A stretch of 64,000 nucleotides of DNA, from the NCBI GenBank assembly GCA_035362335.1, contig DAOSDL010000021.1:1-64000 (forward strand), read 5' to 3'. Position numbers and translations under genes: made by a program. This stretch comes from JAOSJT01 sp035362335. Lineage in GTDB: Bacteria; Bacteroidota; Ignavibacteria; SZUA-365. Position 1 is the first letter of the stretch; each line of letters starts with the position of its first letter. Positions 8,401 through 16,045 of the stretch are shown piece after piece. The notes below the pieces were generated by a model. It ran no database searches, had not been told where the DNA came from, and saw only the letters and a list, made by a program, of their open reading frames with translations.

Positions 8401-10434
8401 ATTCTCGAGAGCATCGAGCGCTCGATGCAAGGCGAGAGCCACGCCGCCATTGTGGAAATCGATGGCAAGCACTTCGAAACCTGGTACTCGCCGCTCACCG
8501 ACACGCATGGCCAGGTGAATCAGGTGATCGGTGTGGCGGTGGACATCACCGACCGCGTGCGGACGCAGCGCGAGTTGGCGCGGCATCGCGACCATCTCGA
8601 GGAGTTGGTCGAAGCGCGCACACTCGAACTCGAGCGGGTGAACGAACGACTGCGGCGCTTCCGCTTCGCGCTCGACAGCGCGGCCGACAACATTTACATC
8701 ATCGACCCCGCCACGCTGACCTTTGTGGATGTGAACGAGAGCGCCGCTGTCACGCTCGGCTACGAGCGCGAAGAATTGCTGACCATGGATCTCGCCGAGT
8801 TGCTGCCCGAGCAGGGCAAACAGCCGCTGATCGATCTCATCGCCGCGATACGCGAGCACAGTCTCGAGGTCGGCGATTTCGAGACGCATTTCCGGCATAA
8901 GGATGGGCGGCGCATTCCGGTGGAAGTGCTGATGCGGCAGTTCTTCTCCGAGGGTGTGGAACTGCTTATCGCCACCGTGCGCGATATCACGCGACGCCTC
9001 GCCGCCGAGCGTGCATTGAAGGAATCGGAAGGGAAATACCGCAACGTGCTCGAGAATGCCAGCGAAGGCATCGTGGTGGTGCAGGATTTGCGCATCAAGT
9101 TTTTCAACGATGCCGCGTTGTCATTCACCGGTCTCGCGACGGATGTGTTGCTGGAGCTGAACATGCTCGAGTTCATCCATCCCGACGACCATCATATCGT
9201 GCGTAAACAATACGCGGGACGACTCGCGGGAGAACGCCTTCCGGAGAGTTACGATGTGCGCATGTTCGACAGCAACGGCACCATCAAATGGATGGAAGTG
9301 CGCGATGTCGCCATCAGTTGGGAGGGACGACCCGCCACGCTGAATTTTTTCAACGACATCACCGCGCGCAAGCACGCCGAGGATTACATTCACTTCCAGG
9401 CATCGCTGCTCGATATCGTGCGCAACGCCGTCATCGCGCTGGATATCGGAACGCGCATCGTGTACTGGAACGCCTTCGCGCAGGAACTCTACGGCATTCC
9501 GAACGAACTCGCCATCGGCAGCAAGATCGCTGACGTCGTGCCCATGGGCGATTTCTTCGTGGCGCAGGTGCTGCCCATTCTCCGGAAAAAGGGGTTCTGG
9601 GAAGGCGAAACCGACGTCCCGCGCGTGGACGGCAATTCGTTGCCGGTACTCTCACGGTGGAATACCATCGTGCAAAACGGCACCATCACCGGTTTCGTGG
9701 GTATCGGAATCGATTTGACCGAGATGAAGAAGCTTCAGCGCGATCTGCTTCAATCGCAGAAACTCGCCTCCCTCGGCATTCTCTCGGAAGGCATCGCGCA
9801 TGAGTTGCGGAATCCACTTGGCTACGCATCCTCCGCAGCACAATTGTTGCTCAACAAGCGTGATCTCACGCAGGAGCAATTGGACAAATACGGCAAGGTG
9901 ATTTACTCCGGCGTGGACAAAGCCAATAAAATCATCGAGAATCTTCTGCTCATCGGCAAGCCGAAGGGACAGCTGATGAAGGTGGAAGTCGATCTGGCGG
10001 ATATCATCGCCGAGGCCAAAGGCATGCTCTCCTCGCACCCCCTGGCGGTGGATTTGCAGCTCGATTCCAGCGTCGTTCCGGGCGAAGCCGTCGTGTTCGG
10101 AAATCGCGAGATGCTGGTGCAACTGCTCTACAATCTGTTCACCAACGCGCTCAACGCCATGGGCGGCCATGGCAACATTCGCGTGCGCGCCGAGCGGGAC
10201 GAGGACTCCGTTGGACTGCGCATCAGCGACACCGGCCCCGGTATTCCCGAAGACATCGCGGGCAATGTGTTCGATCCGTTTTTCACCGCCTCCAAAAGCG
10301 ACAAGGGTATCGGTCTGGGTCTGACACTGTGCTACTTCATCATGGACGATCACGATGGCAGCATCGCGCTGATGCAGCCATCGCCCGACAGCGATGAAGG
10401 CGCCATTTTCCGCCTGGCCTTCCCCAAGCGTTAG
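5449..10434 (+). CDS. Giant cytoplasmic REC-multiPAS sensor histidine kinase
   Basis: A 1661-aa histidine kinase with no signal peptide or membrane segment. An N-terminal receiver (residues ~12-125, D63) is followed by about ten PAS/PAC units beginning near residues 180, 287, 414, 540, 669, 802, 927, 1068, 1192 and 1313. A coiled-coil linker (LEELVEARTLELERVNERLRR) lies before PAS 8. The HisKA domain contains H1451 in IAHELRNP. The ATPase domain has an N box (NLFTNALNAM, N1566), DTGPGIP and GIGLGL. The protein probably integrates many intracellular signals and, being placed just downstream, would phosphorylate the NtrC-type regulator. The N-terminal REC suggests it also receives phosphate. 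It ends at a hairpin terminator. Confidence 0.93.
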   Translation: MDITAETAALSLLLIEDDADSAQLTSATIMADQRHTWSITIAGTLAEGLAALSASRFDAVLMDLNLPDSRGLDSFLTVAAQASNVPVIIQSAVHDEAIALEAVRTGAQDYLLKDSASRGHLLRSLLYAVERFRLLQELEAARGEVERREREALRVQEQLRLERDLFTSGPVLVMRRPPEEDRPLLYISPNIARYGYQPADFLSGKRSFISLVHEDDRDRIRERLSGATPTVGAVLEQEYRIRDARGEIVWLYEVTRSIRDEENGTVLQTYAVDVSAKRRVEEKLLRTEHRFSTVLEGIKEIVFETDGQGTLRYISDAVLAILEYDAAELQGTAFARLIIEEQQEEWRDMLRSMVDGQREQREFVLRGRNGTLHSTLVTCRASCKGCPADGMAGVITDLTTQRTMQGLLHVAQQQIQQYLDIAEVLFLSLDRDGRITLVNNKACDLLGYSEYELNGRDWYTTCLPEGERVRMREYLDGVVGGTLALPAAVETAVRCRSGALRSIRWHFAPMYDSRGELLGSVGSGEDITERRRIEAEIRDSREMLDLALWGADLGAWEWRPADDSVTLNARARGMLGYTESDVPSFTRLRIETLPEEDVRRLHDMLQEHVQGGTPFHQAETWMISRDGEWRWVLERGKVVERDTAGYPLRVVGTLLDLTERKYAEIAIEDSEKKFRLLAENSSDIIWTCDPAWNLTFVSPSVEYLLGYAPAALLGGSIRVMFDPEGLEQTLEQFHSHVEALQQGLTTERSSRFELRARTGGGDHLWVEVVATPILDRMGKLVAIHGNTRDIHRRKLAQIALADSEEKYRLLVENQTDLLVKIDLDGRILFASPSYCRMFGKSEEELLGGVFFPHVHEEDRGATLDAMKSLMIPPHVAHVEQRALTTEGWRWFAWSDTAVLDEEGEITSIIGVGRDITERKMAERALIDSEKRLRTVISNLPVILFSLDAKGVFTLSEGRGLDTLGLKSGQVVGRGVYDVYADYPVILESIERSMQGESHAAIVEIDGKHFETWYSPLTDTHGQVNQVIGVAVDITDRVRTQRELARHRDHLEELVEARTLELERVNERLRRFRFALDSAADNIYIIDPATLTFVDVNESAAVTLGYEREELLTMDLAELLPEQGKQPLIDLIAAIREHSLEVGDFETHFRHKDGRRIPVEVLMRQFFSEGVELLIATVRDITRRLAAERALKESEGKYRNVLENASEGIVVVQDLRIKFFNDAALSFTGLATDVLLELNMLEFIHPDDHHIVRKQYAGRLAGERLPESYDVRMFDSNGTIKWMEVRDVAISWEGRPATLNFFNDITARKHAEDYIHFQASLLDIVRNAVIALDIGTRIVYWNAFAQELYGIPNELAIGSKIADVVPMGDFFVAQVLPILRKKGFWEGETDVPRVDGNSLPVLSRWNTIVQNGTITGFVGIGIDLTEMKKLQRDLLQSQKLASLGILSEGIAHELRNPLGYASSAAQLLLNKRDLTQEQLDKYGKVIYSGVDKANKIIENLLLIGKPKGQLMKVEVDLADIIAEAKGMLSSHPLAVDLQLDSSVVPGEAVVFGNREMLVQLLYNLFTNALNAMGGHGNIRVRAERDEDSVGLRISDTGPGIPEDIAGNVFDPFFTASKSDKGIGLGLTLCYFIMDDHDGSIALMQPSPDSDEGAIFRLAFPKR

Positions 10435-10499
10435 CCCTGGTGTCGGCGCTACTCCCGTTCGCTATCCATAGTATTCCCTCCATTTCCATCTGAAATTCG

Positions 10500-10531
10500 C
10501 AGCTCCCGCTCAGTCGCGGGAGCTGTTTCCT
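10500..10531 (+). terminator. Rho-independent terminator after the multi-PAS kinase
   Basis: A perfect 10-bp stem CAGCTCCCGC/GCGGGAGCTG (10500-10509 and 10516-10525) with a 6-base loop, followed by tttcctt, lies 65 bp past the kinase stop. Confidence 0.8.
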
Positions 10532-10623
10532 TATCCGCTATTCAACGCATTCCTCTCCCGCGATCCGGCGTGTATCGTCATGCCGAGCATGTGGACGGGA
10601 CGGATGCGCTTCGAGCAATTTCG

Positions 10624-10681
10624 AACTATGCAATTCAGTATATATGCGGCGGATTGCACTGCTGCGCAATCAACATGGTAG
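10624..10681 (+). promoter_or_regulatory. 58-bp ATGCAAT box, copy 1 (upstream of cargo 1)
   Basis: It starts aactatgcaattca and contains tatgcggcggattgca. It aligns without gaps to the boxes at 13118 and 15988. The first 14 bases are identical to copy 3, the first ~37 are strongly conserved, and the right half is more degenerate. It lies 197 bp upstream of the cargo 1 start codon. It is a probable binding site for a dimeric regulator; the protein that binds it is unknown. Confidence 0.6.
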
Positions 10682-10877
10682 CGTATACTGCGCATTTTTA
10701 TCAGCGTGCGGGGCATCGGGAGAATGCCGGCGTAGTCGATTCATCGTAAAGCATTGTTTATCAAAGCCTTGGAATGTTCGATCCAAAGCCATCGTATTGA
10801 ATCCCTCCTTGGCATGGAATGTGAATGGAAGCACGCAGATGTCAACACCAATCACATACACGGCCGTGGAGGAATGC

Positions 10878-12629
10878 ATGAGAAGGAACGTGACCTTGTC
10901 GTTACTGTTCGTTGTGGGAATAATCATCATGTCGACGACCATGCTGCACGCCCAGACATTCTGGACAGGGCTGGCTGGCGACGGTAACTGGAACACCGCG
11001 GGAAACTGGAATCCGAGCACTGTGCCCAACAGTAATTCGGTGAACGTGGTGATATCCACCATGTCGCCCACTACCATCACCATGGCCAACAGTCGGGAAG
11101 TGCAGAATCTGACGGTGTCGGGCGACGTCACCCTGCAGGCGGGCACGGGTACGTTGACCGCGGCATCGCTGAATGTGAGCGTGGGCACGTTGACGTTGCG
11201 CCGTACATCGAACAGCACGAATACGTTTCTCGCGCTTGCGTCGATGTCGCTTTCCGGCGCCATTCTTCGGCACGCTTCTTCCTCCTCGGCTGATGTACGC
11301 ATTACCGTCGCGGGCAATGTCAGCATGACCAATGTTACCAACGCCTACACGGGCGAAGGTGTACGCGTGCAGCTTGCCTCGGACAATGCCTTGCAGAGCG
11401 CTGCTCGTTTCGACGGCGAGTTGAACATTCCGGATGGACTGCGCCTGGGAGCGCACGATCTCTATCTCGGCAAAAATGCCACGGTCACCGGTGTCGACGC
11501 GTTCGGTTCGAACGGCGATGGTTTCATCCACACCGATGGCGACGCAGACACGCCCATGGGCACGATTAAAAGGCAGTACGACGCGGTGGGACAGAGTTTT
11601 TACTTTCCCATCGGACCGCTCAATGGAAGGCAATCCCCACTGTTGTTAACCATTGCCCCCATGCAGACCAATCCGTCGCTGTTCAGCAGCGCCACACCCT
11701 GGCCGCATATTTCCGTGCGTTGTCTGCTCAACGGCAATCAGGGCCACCCGATGAACTCGCAGAATTCGAAAATCTGGGTGTACTGGGTGGTGAAGGGCTA
11801 TGGTGTGAACGAGCCGGTGCTGCTGAACGGCACTATGTATTTGCACAATAATTACCGCAGCGGGGCCCCGGCGGTGTACAGCGCCAGGTGGACGCCGCAT
11901 TACGAGGATTTCCTCGGAGCATTGGGATTCTGGGATCTCACCGGTTCGCAGCCGGGCACCACCACTGGCAGCGACCGCGAAGTGCCATTCATGGGCTTCC
12001 CGGGCTTCGGCGATTACAACATCGGTAAGGGTACTGCCGGCGGCGATCCAGTGCCTGTGGAACTCGTGTCCTTCAGTGTGCGGGCAAGTGGTGGCAATGC
12101 CGTGCTGCAATGGCGCACCGCCACGGAGCTGAACAATGCCGGCTTCCATGTGGAGCGCTCCGTGAGGGCGGACGAGTGGGAGAATGTGGGCTTCGTACCC
12201 GGCGCGGGCAGCTCGTACATTCCCCGCAGTTACACGTGGACGGATCTCCTGAGCGCAGGACTGCGATCGACATCGGGAATCCGCTATCGTCTCCGCCAGG
12301 TGGACCGTGACGGCACGGAAACCTTGTCGCCCGTGGTGGAACTTCGTTTCGGAGCGGCTCCCGACGCCGTTGCACTGCATGCGGCGTATCCGAATCCTTT
12401 CAACCCCAGCACCACCTTGAGTTTTTCCTTGCGCGAGGCGGGCGCGGTGACTGTGCGGGTGTACAACGCCTTTGGGCAGGATGTGGCGACCTTGCTGAAT
12501 GGAGCGTGGACGGATGCGGGATACCACTCGCTGGGATTCACGGCGCAGGGTTTGCCGAGCGGAACCTACCTCGTGACCCTGACAGCGGGTGGCGAGACCC
12601 GGCAGCAGCGCATTCTTCTCAACAAGTAA
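10878..12629 (+). CDS. T9SS cargo 1: secreted beta-repeat protein with type A sorting domain
   Basis: A 583-aa exported protein. The start at 10878 is preceded by GGAGG and gives a clean signal peptide (residues ~1-24, cleavage after LHA). The mature protein opens with the motif WTGLAGDGNWNTAGNWNP, typical of secreted beta-helix passengers, then beta-rich repeats. Residues ~390-500 form a conserved Fn3-like module (PVELVSFSVRASGG ... YRLRQVDRDGTE) shared with cargo 2 and cargo 3. The end is a textbook sorting domain (YPNPFNPSTTLSFSL ... LPSGTYLVTL ... RILLNK). It is paralogous to the gene at 13414. A hairpin and a mini sorting-domain gene follow. Its role at the surface is unknown. Confidence 0.88.
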   Translation: MRRNVTLSLLFVVGIIIMSTTMLHAQTFWTGLAGDGNWNTAGNWNPSTVPNSNSVNVVISTMSPTTITMANSREVQNLTVSGDVTLQAGTGTLTAASLNVSVGTLTLRRTSNSTNTFLALASMSLSGAILRHASSSSADVRITVAGNVSMTNVTNAYTGEGVRVQLASDNALQSAARFDGELNIPDGLRLGAHDLYLGKNATVTGVDAFGSNGDGFIHTDGDADTPMGTIKRQYDAVGQSFYFPIGPLNGRQSPLLLTIAPMQTNPSLFSSATPWPHISVRCLLNGNQGHPMNSQNSKIWVYWVVKGYGVNEPVLLNGTMYLHNNYRSGAPAVYSARWTPHYEDFLGALGFWDLTGSQPGTTTGSDREVPFMGFPGFGDYNIGKGTAGGDPVPVELVSFSVRASGGNAVLQWRTATELNNAGFHVERSVRADEWENVGFVPGAGSSYIPRSYTWTDLLSAGLRSTSGIRYRLRQVDRDGTETLSPVVELRFGAAPDAVALHAAYPNPFNPSTTLSFSLREAGAVTVRVYNAFGQDVATLLNGAWTDAGYHSLGFTAQGLPSGTYLVTLTAGGETRQQRILLNK

Positions 12630-12645
12630 CGATGTACACGCATGC

Positions 12646-12679
12646 GCATCGACAGCCGGACATCTCCGGCTGTCGATGC
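12646..12679 (+). promoter_or_regulatory. Intercistronic hairpin between cargo 1 and mini 1
   Basis: A perfect 15-bp inverted repeat: left arm 12646-12660, CATC loop, right arm 12665-12679. It starts 17 bases after the cargo stop codon and ends 28 bases before the mini 1 ATG. There is no U-tract, so partial termination, 3'-end stabilisation or processing is more likely than a full stop. Confidence 0.75.
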
Positions 12680-12707
12680 CATTCCATCCGTGAGGAAGCC
12701 AAGATCC

Positions 12708-13034
12708 ATGGGACAATTCGATACGAAGGATGAAACGCACTGGCTCCGTGGCATCAGAACCGAGCCGCCTTTCACGTTTACGCAGCGAGTCTATCCGTTG
12801 CAGCCCACGGCCACCATCGCCTTCACGCTCGAAGATACGCAGCTCATCACACTGCGGATCTACGACAATTACGGGCGCATCCTCCGCACGCTGTACGAAG
12901 GCGCGCTCATGCAGGCGGGACACCACATCCTCCACGTGTACGATCGCGAATTGCCGTCCGAGGGCTGTTACGCACGTCTTCACACGCCCTATGGCGTTTT
13001 TCATCGAGAACTGCTGCGGACTCTCAAGGACTGA
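12708..13034 (+). CDS. Mini 1: stand-alone T9SS sorting-domain-like protein, no signal peptide
   Basis: A 108-aa hypothetical protein. From residue ~22 it follows the T9SS type A sorting domain of its neighbour almost end to end: FTQRVYPLQPTATIAFTL corresponds to the YPNPFNPSTTLSFSL region, LRIYDNYGRILRTL to VRVYNAFGQDVATL, and LPSEGCYARLHT to LPSGTYLVTLTA. The N-terminus (MGQFDTKDETHW) is hydrophilic, so no export signal is present. The ATG at 12708 has GAGGAA 10 bases upstream; an earlier in-frame ATG (12642) lies at the edge of the hairpin and lacks a site. It is in the same frame as cargo 1, separated by a single TAA. Related genes are at 15332, 17544 and 22493. The function is unknown. 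Confidence 0.75.
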   Translation: MGQFDTKDETHWLRGIRTEPPFTFTQRVYPLQPTATIAFTLEDTQLITLRIYDNYGRILRTLYEGALMQAGHHILHVYDRELPSEGCYARLHTPYGVFHRELLRTLKD

Positions 13035-13413
13035 AGTATCGATGTCGCCACGCGTTTCCTCTGAACGCGGGTGGGCATGCGCGCCTGTAGGACTTCACCT
13101 GTAATGTGCGAATTCTGAACTATTCAATCGATTCCCTATTCAATTCATTGCGCACCTGTGCAGGGGATTGCATACTACCTGTTGATGGTATCGGGGTGGA
13201 ATTCGGATAAATGCAGTCAAGTATTATCCGAATACCGGAACGAGGCCGCGGCGACGAAACCCCTAAAACGTTGCGAAGCAAAGAGTTGCGTCGAATTGCG
13301 AAGGTGTCTCTTGTGGTGCGCTCCTCGCGGGCGGGTTCTTGGCACGGTATGTGTACCAAGATTGGGCAGTTATGACCAAAGTTTCTGAAATACCCAATCA
13401 AGAGGAGCATCCC
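13035..13413 (+). other. Intergenic region: regulatory box and structured leader
   Basis: The 379 bp between mini 1 and cargo 2 contain a weak bulged hairpin just past the mini 1 stop, the 58-bp box (13118-13175), a 10-bp inverted repeat (attcggataa/ttatccgaat, 13201-13210 and 13224-13233), and a leader of about 180 nt ending in a strong AGAGGAG ribosome site before 13414. I see no gene here. Confidence 0.5.
13118..13175 (+). promoter_or_regulatory. 58-bp ATGCAAT box, copy 2 (upstream of cargo 2)
   Basis: It aligns without gaps to copy 3 at 15988, with 44 of 58 positions identical by hand count. Both ends are the most conserved parts: aactat on the left and attgcatac on the right. Some TATGCAA half-sites read TATTCAA here. 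It lies 239 bp upstream of the cargo 2 start. Confidence 0.62.
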
Positions 13414-15231
13414 ATGACCATACAGCGACGCCTACGCATCGCCGCACCTATTCTGGCCGCCCTGTGTGCCTTCGTTCTCATGGCCAATCCCGCCGTTGCC
13501 CAGAAGACCTGGGTTGGTGGTTTGAGCGGATCCTGGAATACCGCAAGCAACTGGAGCCCGAGCGGCGTGCCGACGTCGTCCGACAATGTGGTGATCGATG
13601 GCGGCATTGCCGGCGTCTCGATCAGTTTTTCCGCCAATGGAGCGGCGAATACGCTGAGCATCACCAATCAGGTGACCTTCACCAGCAATTTCACGCTCAC
13701 CGTGAGCGGTTTGACATACATTGGCTCTCCCTCCACGGTCGGAACGCTGGTGTTGAACTACGCCTCGAACAGTTCCACCACACTGCTCGCCGCGAGCGGC
13801 GGGTTGAATTTCATGTACACCGGCTCCACGATCACCAACGGTACGGCCGTCAATCGTGATGTGGCCATCAGCATCGGTTCGACCATCACGATGGTGGATG
13901 TGAACTGCTACATCGGCAATCCCAACAGCGGACCCACCATCAGCTCCACCGTCAGCAATGCCAATGCGCTCGCATCGGATGTCCGTTTCGAAGGTGATTT
14001 GACGCTGGGCTCGGCTGGTCTCATTCTCGGAACACGCAATTTGTATGTTGGCAAATACGCTCAGGTGATCGTGCCCGGCACTGTGGGCAGCACCAGTGGC
14101 TTCATCCAGGTCGCCGGTACAAACACTACGGCCCAGGGTACGGTGCGTCGCCAGTTCGATGCCGTGGGTGACCAGTTCACCTTCCCGATCGGTCCCGCCG
14201 GCGGCCGTATGTCGCCGATCAGTCTTCGTATCGCCAGCGCCTCGGTGGGCACCTTTACCGGTGGCTCCCCGTGGCCGCATGTGTCGGCCCGCGTGGTGCT
14301 CAACACCGGTGGCAATGGTGGCCATCCCGAAAACCAGCAGCAGCAGAAGGTGTGGGTACACTGGCCGTTGCAGCCCTTTGGCATCAATTGCCCGGTGGGT
14401 CTGGCCGGTCTCATGGAATTCCACAACAACTATCGCAGCGGCAGTGCGTCCGATCTGTACTCCGCCCGCTTCACCGACAATTACGAGGACGTGCTCGGAG
14501 CCGGTGGCTGGGATCTGACAGGTACTGTGCAGGTGATCGGCACCAGTGGTGATGTCCGCGCCGTGCCTTTCGGTCCGTGGTTTACTTCCGGCGCCGCAGT
14601 GCCTTGCTTCGGTGATTTCACTGTCGGTCAGGGCACCCCCGGTGGCGATCCCGTGCCGGTCGAGCTCGTGTCCTTCAGCGCCCGCTATGTGCGCGACAAT
14701 GTCGAATTGAACTGGCAGACTGCCACCGAACTGAACAACTACGGTTTCGCCATCGAGCGCTCGCTCGACGGTGAGAGCTGGGAAGAAGTCGACTTCGTTC
14801 CCGGTGCCGGTAATTCCTACAGTCCGCGTTTTTACAACTACACGGACCTGCTGGAGGATGGACTTCGCCGCGTGCCGCAGTTGGCCTATCGCCTGCGTCA
14901 GGTGGACCGCGATGGCACCACGGACTTTTCCAGCATCGTGTTTGTGAAAACCGGCGCCATGCCGGAAGGTGTGGAACTGTACGCCGCCTATCCGAATCCC
15001 TTCAATCCGAGCACCACGCTCAGTTTCTCGCTGCGCGAGACACTTCCCGTGACGGTGAAGGTGTTCAACATGTTCGGTCAGGAAGTGGTGACCTTGCTCG
15101 ACAACGCCTCCACGGATGCGGGTTTCCACACCGTGGGCTTCCAGGGCAACAGTCTGCCGAGCGGTTCCTACTCGGTGATGTTGCAGGCCGGTAGTACCGT
15201 GCGTCATCAGCGTATCGTGCTGAACAAGTAA
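13414..15231 (+). CDS. T9SS cargo 2: secreted beta-repeat protein with type A sorting domain
   Basis: A 605-aa exported protein with AGAGGAG just upstream of the ATG at 13414 and a signal peptide through ANPAVAQ (residues ~1-29). The mature start KTWVGGLSGSWNTASNWSPSGVP matches cargo 1, and a serine/threonine-rich beta-repeat region follows. Residues ~415-525 are the shared Fn3-like module (PVELVSFSARYVRDNVELNW ... LRQVDRDGTTDFSSI). The sorting domain is YPNPFNPSTTLSFSLRE ... LPSGSYSVML ... RIVLNK. It aligns to cargo 1 along its full length and to cargo 3 over the last ~190 residues, so the three genes come from local duplication. Confidence 0.9.
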   Translation: MTIQRRLRIAAPILAALCAFVLMANPAVAQKTWVGGLSGSWNTASNWSPSGVPTSSDNVVIDGGIAGVSISFSANGAANTLSITNQVTFTSNFTLTVSGLTYIGSPSTVGTLVLNYASNSSTTLLAASGGLNFMYTGSTITNGTAVNRDVAISIGSTITMVDVNCYIGNPNSGPTISSTVSNANALASDVRFEGDLTLGSAGLILGTRNLYVGKYAQVIVPGTVGSTSGFIQVAGTNTTAQGTVRRQFDAVGDQFTFPIGPAGGRMSPISLRIASASVGTFTGGSPWPHVSARVVLNTGGNGGHPENQQQQKVWVHWPLQPFGINCPVGLAGLMEFHNNYRSGSASDLYSARFTDNYEDVLGAGGWDLTGTVQVIGTSGDVRAVPFGPWFTSGAAVPCFGDFTVGQGTPGGDPVPVELVSFSARYVRDNVELNWQTATELNNYGFAIERSLDGESWEEVDFVPGAGNSYSPRFYNYTDLLEDGLRRVPQLAYRLRQVDRDGTTDFSSIVFVKTGAMPEGVELYAAYPNPFNPSTTLSFSLRETLPVTVKVFNMFGQEVVTLLDNASTDAGFHTVGFQGNSLPSGSYSVMLQAGSTVRHQRIVLNK

Positions 15232-15243
15232 CAGTATGGGATG

Positions 15244-15270
15244 GGGACCCGTCGCATCGCGGCGGGTCCC
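15244..15270 (+). promoter_or_regulatory. Intercistronic hairpin between cargo 2 and mini 2
   Basis: A 12-bp stem with one G-U pair: arms 15244-15255 and 15259-15270, 3-base loop, 13 bases after the cargo 2 stop. It has the same placement as the hairpins after cargo 1 and cargo 3, but a different sequence. No U-tract follows. Confidence 0.72.
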
Positions 15271-15331
15271 GCCGTCCCGCGGATAGAGATGGTCTGGAAA
15301 CAACGACGAAGCACACAAAGGATGATGCACA

Positions 15332-15646
15332 GTGTTTGAGAGCAAAAGTAGCAACGAGACTCGAGTGAACGACGTACCATTCAGTTTTTGCCAGCGTTCC
15401 TATCCGCTGAATCCGAGTGCCACCGTCTCATTTTCATTGACGGAAGCGCAGGAAGTGACGCTGCGCATTTATGATTCCTTTGGCAGGGTGCTTCATACAC
15501 TGTGCGAAGATGAAATGTTGAATGCGGGATTCCATGAAATGCATTTGTATGGCGATATCGTGCCGATGGGCGGATGTTATGCCCGTCTGCATACGAAAAA
15601 CGGTGTGCAGCAACGCACACTGGTGCGCATCGCCGACGGATACTGA
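15332..15646 (+). CDS. Mini 2: stand-alone T9SS sorting-domain-like protein, no signal peptide
   Basis: A 104-aa hypothetical protein starting at GTG 15332, with AAAGGA about 9 bases upstream. The N-terminus (MFESKSSNETRVND) is hydrophilic. The body mirrors a complete sorting domain: VPFSFCQRSYPLNPSATVSF, LRIYDSFGRVLHTL, NAGFHEMHLYGD, GGCYARLHT, RTLVRIAD. It is closest to mini 3 at 17544 (shared YPLNPSA, AQ/TQEVTLR, HTLC, EMHLYGD, GGCY). Two cysteines, in HTLC and GGCY, are conserved between mini 2 and mini 3, and the GCY one also occurs in mini 1. A strong terminator follows, so this gene closes the cargo 2 unit. Confidence 0.75.
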   Translation: MFESKSSNETRVNDVPFSFCQRSYPLNPSATVSFSLTEAQEVTLRIYDSFGRVLHTLCEDEMLNAGFHEMHLYGDIVPMGGCYARLHTKNGVQQRTLVRIADGY

Positions 15647-15745
15647 GCGAATGTGATGTGCTCGGCATCTTGATAGCAATGAACATTTTTTAAAACAGTC
15701 AACGACAGAGGTGGTTATAAGGTAACCCTGTGATGAGAGAGAGAC

Positions 15746-15781
15746 TCGCCCTCCCGAGGAATCGGGAGGGCGATTTTTTTT
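15746..15781 (+). terminator. Strong rho-independent terminator after mini 2
   Basis: A perfect 12-bp stem TCGCCCTCCCGA/TCGGGAGGGCGA (15746-15757 and 15762-15773), GGAA loop, followed by eight T residues. This is the strongest terminator in the window and ends the cargo 2/mini 2 unit. Confidence 0.93.
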
Positions 15782-15987
15782 CAGGAACGGACGGCGTATT
15801 TCACCGCCTTGCGCTGTGAGGCATGATTGCCGACGTGCAGTCTGAGCCATGTACGATGGAGGAATGATTATACCGCGAAGCGACGATCCACCATCGACGA
15901 TCCGCATTCAACTGTAGCATCGTCTGCGCGCTTTAGTATCAACTACGCCACACTGTGCTGTGTGCGTCTGTCGAACCATTGTCCGTA

Positions 15988-16045
15988 AACTATGCAATTC
16001 ATTCCCTATGCAACGGATTGCATAGTTATGCAGTGAATTGCATAC
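15988..16045 (+). promoter_or_regulatory. 58-bp ATGCAAT box, copy 3 (best-preserved operator-like site)
   Basis: It contains two nested inverted repeats: a perfect 8-bp CTATGCAA-CGGA-TTGCATAG, and an outer perfect 11-bp TATGCAATTCA ... TGAATTGCATA. The half-site TATGCA occurs three times on one strand, 16 and 20 bp apart, i.e. roughly two helical turns. It lies 264 bp upstream of the cargo 3 start. This is the copy to use when building a search motif. Confidence 0.65.

Larger units (their letters stand above)
10435..10877 (+). other. Intergenic region: terminator, regulatory box and long leader
   Basis: The 443 bp between the kinase and cargo 1 hold the kinase terminator (10500-10531), then at 10538 a ctattcaacgcattcct stretch resembling part of the downstream box, then the 58-bp box at 10624-10681, then about 196 nt of apparent untranslated leader up to the ATG at 10878. 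An open frame reads through from 10644, but it lacks coding character and has no signal peptide at its start, so I do not extend the gene into it. Confidence 0.5.

Noticed and set aside
4417..8898. 1493-codon open frame on the minus strand
   Set aside because: It lies antisense to the NtrC regulator and multi-PAS kinase, has no recognisable domain, and is a high-GC shadow of real genes. The same holds for long antisense frames at 11646-13004, 13432-15354, 34106-35818, 47657-49729 and 52340-54562.
10435..10640. Further copies of the 58-bp box at 10457 and 10538
   Set aside because: Only short stretches (gctatccatagtattccct, ctattcaacgcattcct) match; there is no ATTGCA core or inverted repeat.
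10644..10877. Upstream extension of cargo 1 by 78 codons
   Set aside because: ATG 10878 has GGAGG and begins a clear signal peptide; the extension covers the regulatory box and leader.
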